A stretch of DNA of 64,000 bases, from the NCBI GenBank assembly GCA_000277445.1, contig AJWJ01000071.1:1-64000 (forward strand), written 5' to 3'. This DNA is from Polysphondylium violaceum. Its lineage: Eukaryota > Evosea > Eumycetozoa > Dictyosteliales > Dictyosteliaceae. The translations under genes were made by a program, and so were the position numbers. The notes under the pieces were generated by a model. That model searched no databases and was not told the origin of the DNA. It saw nothing but the letters and a program-made list of their open reading frames with translations. Shown here piece after piece: positions 11,964 to 22,412 of the stretch (positions are counted from its first letter, which is position 1; every line of letters begins with the position of its first letter).

Positions 11964-12785
11964 TTAGTCAAATTTAAAATTTACATTGCCTTTGATCAAT
12001 TTTGACCAATGATCATGAGTTGTTTGAATAATAGAGTGAGTTTGTTTGTATTCGACTGGGACACCATCCAATGCATATTTGTTGGCCTCTTTTCCTTCGG
12101 AAACTTTATAATATTGATACCAGTCTTTGATGGCTTGTACTGTGCCTGGAATGTGGATTTCCAAATCTTTGATTGAATTGATTTTATCAAATTGTGGATT
12201 CTCTCTCTCGATGACAATTACCTTCCAATCGGTTTCACCTTCATCAATCAAGGGTACTGATCCAAGTACTTTTACTTGTTTAATGGATCCACGTTGAAAT
12301 GGTTGTTGGCTGACTTCAACCACATCGATGGGATCATTGTCGCCAGGATAACCTGCCAATGGGTCCAAATGATGTGGATCCTCCCATGTTTGTGGAATGC
12401 AACCATAATTGTATGGAATCTTGCCGTGTTTGATGTATCTCAAAGCGCCCTTTTTAATGTCTTGTTTGATAGGATTAAGTTGTTCACTAGTGTTGACTTC
12501 CATTTTCTCTGTGGTGTGTTTTGGCATTTCAACAATAAAGTTGTAAAGTTGTTTATTGTCACTACCACCACTTAAGGTTGCTGGTGTTGGTTGCATTGGG
12601 ATTACATGCCATGCTGAGATTTGTTTATCGTTTTTATCAAAAAACTTTACTCTGTATTCAAAGGTTCCCACACTGCCTTCTTCTTTTGCATAGAAATCAC
12701 AATCTTTTGATCTAACCACATTGGTACTATAATTTCTAATTGAAATTCTACCAATATTATTTACAAATCTAATTCTATTCAACAT
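11964..12785 (-). CDS. ppa1: Inorganic pyrophosphatase, mitochondrial type (family I)
   Basis: Single exon, 273 aa. Hydrolyses pyrophosphate to two phosphates, pulling biosynthetic reactions forward. The family signature GDNDPIDVVEV, with its three metal-binding Asp residues, is present, as are the flanking GKIPYNYGCIPQTWEDP and DWKVIVI blocks of eukaryotic soluble PPases. The first 20 residues (MLNRIRFVNN..., Arg-rich, no acidic residues, then RNYST) look like a mitochondrial presequence. The length fits the eukaryotic family. It is divergent from the MRG gene, with 176 bases between the start codons, so the two probably share a promoter region. Confidence 0.93.
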   Translation of the reverse strand: MLNRIRFVNNIGRISIRNYSTNVVRSKDCDFYAKEEGSVGTFEYRVKFFDKNDKQISAWHVIPMQPTPATLSGGSDNKQLYNFIVEMPKHTTEKMEVNTSEQLNPIKQDIKKGALRYIKHGKIPYNYGCIPQTWEDPHHLDPLAGYPGDNDPIDVVEVSQQPFQRGSIKQVKVLGSVPLIDEGETDWKVIVIERENPQFDKINSIKDLEIHIPGTVQAIKDWYQYYKVSEGKEANKYALDGVPVEYKQTHSIIQTTHDHWSKLIKGNVNFKFD

Positions 12786-12848
12786 ATTTGTGTGTGTGTT
12801 TAAAATTTAATTTAATTTCATATGCACAACAATATAATCGAAATCAAC

Positions 12849-12854
<6 letters not shown>

Positions 12855-12888
<34 letters not shown>
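12855..12888. repeat. Pure poly(A) tract, 34 A
   Basis: An uninterrupted run of 34 A lies in the middle of the 176-base divergent promoter between the pyrophosphatase and MRG-domain genes. Such tracts exclude nucleosomes in many eukaryotes, so a promoter-opening role is plausible (inference). The exact length may be affected by sequencing. Confidence 0.85.
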
Positions 12889-12890
<2 letters not shown>

Positions 12891-12961
12891 TCATAGCCAC
12901 ACATAAATATCTAAATATACTTTATCCTTTGAGAAAGCAATATTGATTCAATTCCCATATA

Positions 12962-14352
12962 ATGGATGATACTCTACAAATATATGAAGAAAATGAAAAG
13001 GTTTTAGTGCATTTTCAATCAAGGCTTTATGAAGCTAAAGTATGTGTGTTGATATATTCTATTCAATTCTTTAAGAATTAAATAATAACAATTAATACCC
13101 AATATTGATCATAGATATTAAAATTTGAAGTAAGACCAGAATCTAAATTAAAAGATTCAAAGAAAAAAGGGTTTTATTTCATTCATTACCTTGGTTGGAA
13201 AGAAAAGTATATATCCAGATATAGATTTAGATAAACAATGTACTAATCATAACTATATTATTCACCATCTTAAAGATGGAATGAATGGGTAGAGTCTAGT
13301 AAAATATTAAAATTAACAGAAAAGAATAAAGAGTTGCAAAAGAAAATCAATGCTAAAGCAATATCAGCAGCGGCAGCAAACAAGAAATCTAATAATAAAG
13401 GTAGTAAAAAGAAACAAAAGCAAAAGGAAATAGAAGACACTGATAATTCAGATAGTGTTTCAGAAAGTGAAGAGAGTAGTGATGATGATAACAATTCAAC
13501 AGGTGATGAATCTAATCATTCTTCCTCTTCCTCTTTCTCTTCGTCCACGAGTAAAAACAGTAATAACAATAGTATAAATAGTAATAATAGTAGTGTTGGT
13601 AGTAACGGTAGTAATAGTAATAACAATAACAATAACAACAACAACAACAACAACAACATTAATAATAATAATAATAATAATATTCAAAATAATAAGAGAA
13701 AAAGAGATGTAAATCCCAAAACATTTATAACCATTGATATACCTGTGGCTTTGAAAGCTAAACTAACAGATGATTGGAGTCTAATCAATAATGATAAATG
13801 TGTATGTATACATATTGTAATAGTAGTAGTAAATACTAATACTATTTTAACAGCTTATACCTTTACCTAGAAAACCAACTGTTTCGGATATATTAAATGA
13901 AATAGAAAAAGAACATTCAACATTGGAAGAGTCTAAACAAATCGAGAATTTTAATGAGCTATTAAATGGAATTAGGGATTATTTCAACAAAGCACTCGGT
14001 GCCATACTATTATATAAATTTGAAAGATATCAACTCTTTGAAAATCAAAAAGTTTATAAAATACCTGCAGATTTATATGGTGCCGAACATTTATTAAGAT
14101 TATTTGGTAAATATTCATAAATAATATGTGTATGTAAAAACTAAACTTATATTAATATATCTTTTTATACATTCCTATCATCTAGTTAAATTACCAGAAC
14201 TGTTTGATATTTCACATTTAGAATCAAAATCTAAAACATTAATTAAATCAACCTTTGACGAGATTTTAAGATATTTAGAAAATAATATTGAAACATTATT
14301 TCTTCAGGAATACACACCAGCCACCGCTCAATATATAAAGAATTCTTTATAG
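12962..14352 (+). CDS. MRG15/Eaf3-like protein: chromo barrel plus MRG domain
   Basis: Five exons read from splice sites: 12962..13039, 13115..13206, 13276..13801, 13854..14106, 14186..14352. Total 371 aa, all junctions in phase. Aa 9-65 form a chromo barrel: NEKVLVHFQSRLYEAK then FIHYLGWKEKWNEWV. The aromatic cage looks complete, except that the MRG15 cage His is replaced by Phe18 (VHFQ against CFHG). A Lys-rich, acidic and Asn-repeat linker follows. The C-terminal half is the MRG domain: IDIPVALKAKLTDDW, NELLNGIRDYFNKALGAILLYKFER, LYGAEHLLRLFVKLPEL. In yeast and animals such proteins read H3K36 methylation and sit in NuA4/TIP60 and Rpd3S/Sin3 complexes; the same is inferred here. Simple reading frames would show only three unrelated small proteins. 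Confidence 0.93.
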
Positions 14353-14738
14353 AGCATATCAACATCGCATTAATAATCTAATATTCAATACTATATTTTT
14401 TATCAATCTCGCCTCTCTCCCATCAATCAATGTAAATAAAAGACCAATATATGGTCACATACAAAATGTAAAATAGCCTAGAGTCAAGAGGAAAGACTAC
14501 AATTTCAAGATTCAGTCCTAAAAAAGTTTGTTTTTTTTGCACCCCCACCAACCATCAAAGATTTTTTGTGCAAATCAACACTTTTTTTATCAAAAAACCA
14601 TCTCATTTGATGATGATGAAAATTTTTTTGATTATGAGAATGTGTTGATGAAAAAAGTTTTTATATTTTTTAAATTAAATTTATACTTTTTCTACATATT
14701 GTTTTCTTTGTTTTGTGTTTGAAACATAGTTGTAAATT
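14353..14738. other. Intergenic, 386 bases
   Basis: AT-rich spacer between two genes on the plus strand. It should contain the 3' end of the MRG gene and the promoter of the ankyrin-like gene. No coding or structural signal seen. Confidence 0.5.
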
Positions 14739-16790
14739 ATGAATAATAATAGTAATAGTAATAATAGTAAACCTAAACAGCCAGTGATTAATAATACTTG
14801 TTTGCCCACCAATAATAATAATAATAATATCAATAACAATACAAATCAATCATTGTTTACTATATTAATTAAAAATAAATATATATTTAATATCATCCTT
14901 GGCTATTGCAAATACTCTCAAGATGTAATCAGTTACAATTATTTTGAATTACCAATTCGATTTATATGTAAAATAAAAAGATTTGACATATTTGATGAAA
15001 AATGGAAAAAATCAATGATTGATCAAAACACGGTGCAATGTGACATCAATCTTGTTTTGGATATCGACGAACAGGCCGTCATTGAGTTTCTTGTTAATAA
15101 TACAAGCTTTGAACGCTTTTGTATGGTTTGGAATTATTTTTATCCAATTCTCCGACACAAACAAGAACTCATAGATCACAGTAATCTGTCACTATCGAGA
15201 CTACACAGTGAAATACTCGTGTATGTGCTGAAGGCCAATGGCGCAGATCACCGAATCCTTGATGTCATCCTGACAAACTACAAGCCTGACAAATATTTAA
15301 ACTCAACTTCGATCTTCTATGCCCTGGCCTATCGGGGCTGTATAGCCACTTTTGAACTAGTCCTAAAACAATTTCCACTTATTGTCAAAGAGATAAAATT
15401 CCTGATTGGCGTCATGATCGAGTGCTGTAAATTTAAAAACAACGATCTTGCCAAGCATATCTATGCCACCCTGTTGTTTGACAAGGATGTGTCTTTTGAA
15501 GTGGGAGACTATACAGAAAATGTGCTGGAGTACATGTTAGAGTCGGGTGCCGACTTGGAGCTCTCTAAACTCCCGCCAAAGAATCTTAGCTCCATACCCT
15601 TTATTTTAAACAACTCATTTGACTCTGGCGTGCTGGAGCTCGACTACCAAGAGGCGTCAATGTTGGGAAATAAGCAGTTGCTAGACTATATGATTTCATT
15701 GGATTGTGAAATTCGTTCCTACCTAATCCTCACTAACGTGCCCAACGTTGAGATACTTGAACTGTTTATGGAGAAATTCCCTCGTCTAAACTGGGACCTT
15801 GATAGACAGTTTGAACTATCGATTAAAAACAACAAGCCCATTGTACAATATTTACACCAAAGGGGTTTCAAGTTTTGCTCCTATGCCTTGGACGCCAACT
15901 ATGATACGCTAGAGTTTATATTGTCCAATTACTGTTTGCCAACTTTCAACGAAACTGAGTTCACAAACAACTATCACAAAGACATTAGAATTGTAAAGCT
16001 ACTGTACCACTACTATGGCCCATCGGTCATGACCCAATTCAGTCTTATCAATGGAGTCTATAGTGGCAATTTAGAGATTGTAAAATTCTTTCTCACAAAC
16101 GGCATTGGTATAGTCAACCAGTTTCTTTTAGAGATCTCTATATTCAATCCACCGATCTACTACTATTTGTTGGACAATTTAAATGGCTATGACTCTACTC
16201 TACTCAGAGAGCACATGAAAAAGTACATTCGTTTCAATGGCCACCAATTCATCCTCCGTGCCATAGAGTCGCTTAACTATGCAGCACTAGATTTAATTCG
16301 AGAACAAACCGGTGTCTTTTGTCTATTGGAATTCTCGTCAGCACATAGTTTTAAAGTAAAGAATCTATTGATACCCAATATCTATAAAGCAATACTCCAA
16401 GGCCACCAAGATTGCATTAAAAGAGGTATCACGCTATTACCCGAGCTGTCGGAGTTGATAGAGTTTGGACTGAAAAACACCAACATTAAATTCCTTAGAT
16501 TCCTAGTAGACATCATTAAAAACGTTTATCCAGGCCATCAGGTTCATTTGGATGTTTCCAAAGTCCTAGGTAAGAGTATGATTGATAGATCATTCTTGGA
16601 AATCTATCCTGTGCTAAATAGGAAATTCTTAAAAGATGATTTACATGAAAATCAGAATACAAGAATATTAAATTTTATTAGTGCCACCAAAGATTCCTCT
16701 TCTAATGGTGGCAATGGCGGTGGTAATGGAGCCAACAAGAATTGGTTAAAACATAATTTAAAAAAAGCTTTTCCATTTTTAAATAAATAA
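14739..16790 (+). CDS. Dictyostelid protein with degenerate ankyrin-like repeats
   Basis: Single exon, 683 aa. After an Asn/Ser-rich start, a lead segment (LFTILIKNKYIFNIILGYC) precedes about 550 aa of Leu-rich helical repeats. Some match the ankyrin pattern weakly: GVYSGNLEIVKFFLTNGIG, AILQGHQDCIKRG, ALAYRGCIATFELVLKQFP. The C-terminus is Gly/Asn-rich with a basic end. The layout resembles the large dictyostelid families in which an F-box-like lead is followed by worn ankyrin repeats. The function is unknown; protein binding is the only safe guess. The coding part from about 15000 to 16550 is visibly GC-richer than its surroundings, arguing for a real, selected gene. Confidence 0.75.
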   Translation: MNNNSNSNNSKPKQPVINNTCLPTNNNNNNINNNTNQSLFTILIKNKYIFNIILGYCKYSQDVISYNYFELPIRFICKIKRFDIFDEKWKKSMIDQNTVQCDINLVLDIDEQAVIEFLVNNTSFERFCMVWNYFYPILRHKQELIDHSNLSLSRLHSEILVYVLKANGADHRILDVILTNYKPDKYLNSTSIFYALAYRGCIATFELVLKQFPLIVKEIKFLIGVMIECCKFKNNDLAKHIYATLLFDKDVSFEVGDYTENVLEYMLESGADLELSKLPPKNLSSIPFILNNSFDSGVLELDYQEASMLGNKQLLDYMISLDCEIRSYLILTNVPNVEILELFMEKFPRLNWDLDRQFELSIKNNKPIVQYLHQRGFKFCSYALDANYDTLEFILSNYCLPTFNETEFTNNYHKDIRIVKLLYHYYGPSVMTQFSLINGVYSGNLEIVKFFLTNGIGIVNQFLLEISIFNPPIYYYLLDNLNGYDSTLLREHMKKYIRFNGHQFILRAIESLNYAALDLIREQTGVFCLLEFSSAHSFKVKNLLIPNIYKAILQGHQDCIKRGITLLPELSELIEFGLKNTNIKFLRFLVDIIKNVYPGHQVHLDVSKVLGKSMIDRSFLEIYPVLNRKFLKDDLHENQNTRILNFISATKDSSSNGGNGGGNGANKNWLKHNLKKAFPFLNK

Positions 16791-16855
16791 GTAAAAGTGT
16801 ATATATATAAATTTGTATAAATAAATATTAAATTAATTAAATTTCCTTTTTATTT

Positions 16856-16935
16856 TTAAGATATGTACAAAGATGGTATATCATTATTAATATTGTTATT
16901 GTTGTTATTGTTATTGTTACTATGTATATTATTAC

Positions 16936-17005
<70 letters not shown>

Positions 17006-17665
17006 ATTATTAAAGGTGTCTTTTTCTTCAAATGCCTGAATTAATATTAAAAATTTAGACCAAAAAGCAGTATATTCATCTAGAGTGAATTCCTTTTCAC
17101 TAAATCGAGCTTTTTCATAAATTTTAATATAATACTTTGCTATATTTGAATCTAGATGAGCATTGTTATCTAATAGAAACTGAACATAACTTCTAATACA
17201 TGTTTTAGGCTCTCTGGCCAATAGTGGATTATAATGAGTAGCAGCTCTTTCTAAAATGATCCATGATTTTGCAATTGAAGTTTTAAAGTGTACTTTTGCA
17301 TACTCTGAACCAGGAGTACCCCAACCTAAATGACCAACCGTAGGTGAATTACCCACCATCGTCGGTTGTATTTGACTCTGAATGTGTTTAGATTTTACAA
17401 TTTCATTGAGAATAACGGTTCTCTGTCGATTTGATAGATCACCAGGTCTAAGAAACGGCATAATCTTTCTCGGTATACGATCAATCATATTGTTTCTCAA
17501 TCTGATTCTCAACTGTATGAGTGACAATGATATAATGACCATGGCTGCCAACACAAATAGAATAATAAGAAAATGTTGGAAATAAAAGGTACCAACTATA
17601 AATTCTTCTTGAGAGGATGTTGACGAAGAGGTACTGCTACTGTTCGTATTACTAGTACTATCCAT
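16856..17665 (-). CDS. Single-span membrane protein resembling the Dlt1/C1orf43 families
   Basis: Single exon, 269 aa. A Ser/Thr-rich N-terminus is followed by one membrane span at about aa 30-52 (HFLIILFVLAAMVIISLSLI) and a basic stretch. A soluble domain holds GHLGWGTPG, RAATHYNPLLAREP, RSYVQFLLDN and YYIKIYEKARFSEKEFTLDEY. The last block resembles the YE.AR...F...EY pattern I associate with fungal Dlt1 and animal C1orf43 (NICE-3) proteins. This is a memory-based match, not an alignment. The tail is an Asn repeat of about 40 residues encoded by an ATT/AAT run at about 16930-17005, which makes the end of the frame length-polymorphic. Converges on the ankyrin-like gene and is divergent from the CCDC124 gene. 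Confidence 0.7.
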
Positions 17666-18000
17666 TTCTTTAATATATAAAATAAAGAATGTGGTGTGGT
17701 GTGGTGTGCCTGACTGGATTGTGTTGATTTTACATGAATTATTACGATTATCCTATGATGTTTCTATTTATATCCTGGTGTTGGGATTGTATGAGCGGGA
17801 GAAGATACAGCACATATGTATGTTAGTAAAAAAACAAAAAGAATGTATTTTTTTTTTTTTTCTAAATTTCCCACTTTTTTTATGTTTCCAACTTTTTTTT
17901 TTCTTTTTTCATTTTGAACAAACAAAAGCAATATTTATAAGAGTCATTATTGTATTTAGTCGATAGTATTCTATACATTAAGTACACATAAACACACAAT
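17666..18000. other. Divergent promoter region, 335 bases
   Basis: Lies between the start codons of the Dlt1-like gene (minus) and the CCDC124 gene (plus). It contains a GTGTGGTGT-rich stretch next to the minus-strand start and T tracts before the plus-strand start. No coding frame is supported. Confidence 0.5.
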
Positions 18001-18768
18001 ATGGGTGGTAAAAAATTTGGTGCAAATTCTAAAGCTGAAGAAGCAAAAGCTAAAAAACAAGAGGTAAAGAAAACAGAAAATGAAAGAAAGACTAGAGAAA
18101 AAGAAGACGCCTTATGGGCAGAAAACGATCCCAAAATTCTAGCTAAAGAAAAGAAAGCCAAAGAAGCAGCTGAAAAGAAGGAAGCTGAAGCTAAAAAGAA
18201 AGCTGAAGCCAAAGCTTTATTAGAAAAAGAAGACAAAGAAATTAAATCCAAATATGCCAAACCACAAGACAAAGTCACCAGATTTGAAATACAAAAACAA
18301 AAAGAAAAGGAAGAAAAAGAAAGAGAAAAACTCGAAGCTACTCAAGATAAAAAGAACAGCAGAGTTGTTGTAAATCATATTTCAAATTCTTCGGGCAGTG
18401 TACCAACCACTACAACTACAACAACCACTACCACAACAACCTCTTCCAATTCAAACGATAATGATAGCGATGAGGATGAATCATTTGGTCTCCAAAGAAA
18501 CATGAATCATGTATTGAGAGAACAAAGAGAAGCTGAAGGTGAGGATACCATCGATGCAAGAGATATCAATGAAGCTCTCAATGCTCTCTCTGTTGGAGGT
18601 CAAGATAAACATCCAGAAAAGAGAATGAAAGCAGCCTATGCCGCCTATGAAGAAGAAAATTTACCAATTCTCAGAAAAGAGAATCCATCATTAAAATTGA
18701 CTCAAGTTAAACAAGTTCTTTGGAAACAATGGCTCAAGGCTCCAGAGAATCCAATGAATCAAGTTTAA
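18001..18768 (+). CDS. ccdc124: CCDC124 homologue
   Basis: Single exon, 255 aa. The start MGGKKFG.NSK matches the MPKKFQGENTK start of human CCDC124. A long Lys/Glu/Ala coiled coil (about aa 15-125) is followed by a poly-Thr linker. The C-terminal family block is very well conserved: DARDINEALNALSV, HPEKRMKAAYAAYEEENLP, ENPSLKLTQVKQVLWKQWLKAPENPMNQ. In animals CCDC124 is a ribosome-associated factor found on idle ribosomes and also at the midbody. A ribosome-binding role here follows from family membership. Length is slightly above the human protein because of the Thr/Ser/Asp-rich insert. It ends 100 bases before the 3' end of gene A. Confidence 0.95.
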   Translation: MGGKKFGANSKAEEAKAKKQEVKKTENERKTREKEDALWAENDPKILAKEKKAKEAAEKKEAEAKKKAEAKALLEKEDKEIKSKYAKPQDKVTRFEIQKQKEKEEKEREKLEATQDKKNSRVVVNHISNSSGSVPTTTTTTTTTTTTSSNSNDNDSDEDESFGLQRNMNHVLREQREAEGEDTIDARDINEALNALSVGGQDKHPEKRMKAAYAAYEEENLPILRKENPSLKLTQVKQVLWKQWLKAPENPMNQV

Positions 18769-18868
18769 ACACTGTATATAAATAAATAGATAGATATTAA
18801 ATAAAAACTTAATACATAATCAATAATAGTTATAATTTATTAGAATCATAATAATAAAATTACTGCTA

Positions 18869-20511
18869 TTATGTAATAATAGCATATCCATCGCTGGATA
18901 TATGTCTTTGTTTCATATGACAAGAGACAATCACCAAGATACCGATAAACAAGAGAATACAGGCCAAGATTAAAAAAGAGAGAATGACTTTATAGGCAAC
19001 GTTTCGGGCTGGATTATAATTGTCACCCGAGCTTTGACTAGAATCCTTATTGCTGCTGCTGTCTGAAGATGGACATTTTACAGGAGAGTAGGAATCTACA
19101 TTTGAGAATGAACATTGATAGCATTTCATGGTAGGATGTCCAGCGGTACTGACAGAGGCACCTTGATACACGATTGATGAGCTTGAGCAACTGATGGCAG
19201 CATAACTGTATGGTACACCATAGTATCCAACAGTGATACTATTGTTGGTAATGACACCAGAATAAATGTTGTACAAGTAGATCAAATCGTCTTGAGAACT
19301 ATATTGACCCTGGGTGGCGGTTTGAGAGAGTTGTGAGTCCTCTAGAGTAAATCCATTGTAATTGGATGCATAGATTGCATTACCGTAAACTCCGTTGTTG
19401 TCTGAAAAGATACACGAACGAATTGTTAAGGAAGAATAGGTCGAATAAATGCCTGCTCCATACTGAGCTTGGTTATTCATGAATCGAGAGTTTGTAACAA
19501 CTAAAGATCCACTAGAGGAAACAACCTAGATTATAGAAATACTAATATTAGTTACTACGACAAATGATGATGATAGCTGAATTAATAAATGATACATACA
19601 CCGTAATTAGAATCTTGATTTGAATTAAAAATAGTGGAATCTATTGTTGCTGTGGTACTTTGTAAATTAAGTGGATTACCAGAATTGCTTTCGAAATTAC
19701 ATTGGGAAATACCGACAGTTCCGCTATTTGAATAAACAACTGCATCTGTTACAGTGTTATTTGAAAAAACAGAGTTTGAAATAACAACACTACTAGAGGT
19801 TGCTGTAATTAGTGAACCATATGGTGTGTTTTCCGTCAATACACATCCAGTGATAGTAAGTGAGGTTTGTGTAACAGATACAAATGGGGACAATGAGTCT
19901 GTGTAGTTTGTATTGATAAGAGAAAGAGATGTATATGGGCTACTTGAGATAAATAGGATAACTGGGTTTTGACCTTCTGATCTGGTGATTAGACAATTGA
20001 CAAAAGAAATGTTACATTGATTGACATCTTGATTGAAAAATATAAGATCACCCCACAATTCAAATTCCAGGTTGTTGATATTGATGTTGGTGTTGGTAAC
20101 TGTACCCTCGCCTGAAATATCCAAGAAAAGTGTTTTTTTGTTTGAACCATCAAGAGTTACTTGTTGACCTGGGTAGGGCTCAATAGTGATATTGTACCCA
20201 GTCAATGGGAGTGTCTGATTGACAGATGGTGAGGTTTTATTGAAATAGTCACCGCTAAACAATTGAAGTACCAGAGGTGGATAGGTAGACATGTTTGTAG
20301 TGTTTAAATTTAAAATAACAGTATTGTTGAATACAACAATGGCATCAAACATAGTAGGGCATGCTGTGGCTACAGTGAAACCACAGTTTGTAGAATTTAA
20401 TGTTGATGAAGGATTTACATAGAGTGTAGTGGTTGTAGTAGTGTTGTTAGCATGTGCTATACCACCACAAAGACAAACAAAAACTAGTACTAGTTGAACA
20501 AATAATTTCAT
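18869..20511 (-). CDS. Array gene A: beta-helix type I membrane protein
   Basis: Exons (transcript order) 20511..19600 and 19525..18869; donor GTATGT, acceptor CTAG, phase 0 (NYG then VVSSSGS); 522 aa. An upstream in-frame ATG at 20529 exists, but the signal peptide MKLFVQLVLVFVCLCGGIAHA starts at 20511, which I prefer. The N-terminal motif reads LYVNPSS...NCGFTVATACPTMFDAI. The Cys module is KCYQC...VKCPS. Span around VILSFLILACILLFIGIL; tail KQRHISSDGYAIIT with YxxPhi motif YAII. Poly-Thr precedes the N-terminal motif. It is the last gene of the array in transcription order. Confidence 0.85.
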
Positions 20512-20746
20512 TGTGTATGTATAATACAATGGTAAAAGTGATTGGGATTTTTAGTACAGTAGGTTTTTTTTTTTTTCTAAGAAATCCTCATTTTTGCCGA
20601 AAATCTTGCAAATCAAGAAACAAGCATTGCTTTTAAAAAAAAATAGATATATTCTTTTTTTATTGTTGATGGGGGAGGGATTGAATGTGATATATGAATT
20701 TTAATATTTTAATTAAACTAACAAATTAATTACGTTGAGGAATTAA

Positions 20747-22193
20747 TTAATGATTTACACCTTTTAAAAGGCCTTGTCTTTCTTGCTCGTCTTGGTCTTC
20801 TTTGGCATCTTTTCTATTTAATATTTCACGACGAGCACAAATAAGACCGACAATGACTAAACTAAAGGCACCCATAATGCTGAGACCAATGATAAAACTG
20901 ATGGCTTTGTTTCTGACTTTTGGATCCATGGCAACGACACAATAGAATGGATCGGCAGTGTGGTTGGTGTTGGTCATATTACAAGTACGTGAGATACAGA
21001 GAGCTGGCACTTCATAGCCGAGATCAATGGCAACGGGCATATGATTGAAAACAATGTCTGATTTGGTTTCACAGTTGATGACAGTGATCAAATCGGAGAT
21101 CTTTTGACCTGTAATGCTAAAGGAAGAGTTGTCGATTTGTGCATAACTGTTGGTGAGATTCAACATATCGTTTGGTGCATTTGAGAGTGATGCGCTATAG
21201 TCATAATCAAATACAGAGTTGTTGATAACAAGGGTAGAAGAATTTTGTGAATTAATAACAATGCCTACATTGTTGAGGAGACTACATTGGTTAATGGTAA
21301 CAGTAGATTCAAAACTATTGAATACGGTACTAATTGATCCACCAATATTGGCAATAAAATATGTATTGTTTGTAGTAATTGAGCTACTGATTAAATTTGC
21401 CTATATAGTAATAATAATAACACTATTGTTAATTATCTGTATTGTGAATAAAGTAACCTAAGCAATCTATACGTACAACATTGGCAACATTTGAAGAAAC
21501 GTTAGAGTTGATTAAAGTAGCTTGAGAGCTGGTCAAGGTAATAAGATCGGCACTGACGGCAGTGTTGCTTTCGATATTGGAATCTAAAATATTGAGAGCA
21601 GCTGATGAAATGGTGGCCACAGAGGCATCGTTGTTGGTGATTTGAACTTTGCTTAATGATACAGATACAACGACTCCTTGTGGAGCTGATGAACTAACTT
21701 GAATAAGATCTGATTTAGATGTTGCGCCGCTGAAAACACAATCATTAAAACTAGCAATCAATTGTGATTTAATGTTGGTGGCAGTCAAGATGGCATTGCT
21801 GAATTTATCAAACACAATGCTATCGACAGTGACAGAGGTGGCGTCTGCACCGTTGTTGGCAATGTTAAAGAAAGAGGTGGTTGATTGGTCACCAGTGATT
21901 GTAATGGTGCTGTTTTCGTCGTTTGGTTGGATGGTGATATCGAGTCCATAGAGTTGGATGCCTGATAAATCGGTGGCACCATAGGTTTGACCGTTGATCA
22001 ATTTAACAATAAGTGGGCCTTTACCGCCGGCAAAGACACTAACAGCGTCCTTTATGGTGGGACATGCTGTTGCAATGGTGGCACCGCATTGGGCAGCTGT
22101 TTTGCCTGCTGGTGAAACATACAACACTGTGTTTGCTGCAAATGCTGATCCAATAATAAATAATAAACAAATATATATATAAGTAGCCTTCAT
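20747..22193 (-). CDS. Array gene B: beta-helix type I membrane protein, dileucine tail
   Basis: Exons 22193..21477 and 21400..20747 (GTACGT donor, TATAG acceptor, phase 0); 456 aa, the shortest of the two-exon members. Signal peptide MKATYIYICLLFIIGSAFA. N-terminal motif LYVSPAG...QCGATIATACPTIKDAV. The juxtamembrane Cys pattern departs from the family: C-x4-C (CISRTC) instead of C-x2-C. Span AISFIIGLSIMGAFSLVIVG. The tail is longer and acidic (EDQDEQERQGLLKGVNH) and carries the acidic dileucine ERQGLL in place of YxxPhi. The coding sequence is less Asn-rich and more Ala-rich than its neighbours. Confidence 0.85.
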
Positions 22194-22412
22194 TGTTTAT
22201 TTACACTATATACACTCTGTAGATAACAACAATCTATGACAATGATAGCTATAGATGGGGAGGGAAAAAAAAATCAAAAGAATTAAAAACTTTTTTTTTT
22301 TCTTTTTTCAAAAAACGTTCAGCGTCGAACGCCTGGAAAATTCAATTTCTTTTTTTTTTTTTTTATCTCACCAGATTAGATAACTTTGCTAGGCCTGAAT
22401 GTATATTTAGAT

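Noticed and set aside
16837-17031. Poly-Ile frame opposite the Dlt1-like gene end
   Set aside because: Shifted-frame reading of the Asn-repeat DNA.
22311-22345. GTTCAGCGTCGAACGCC as a possible tRNA arm
   Set aside because: No A box, acceptor stem or anticodon arm can be placed around it.
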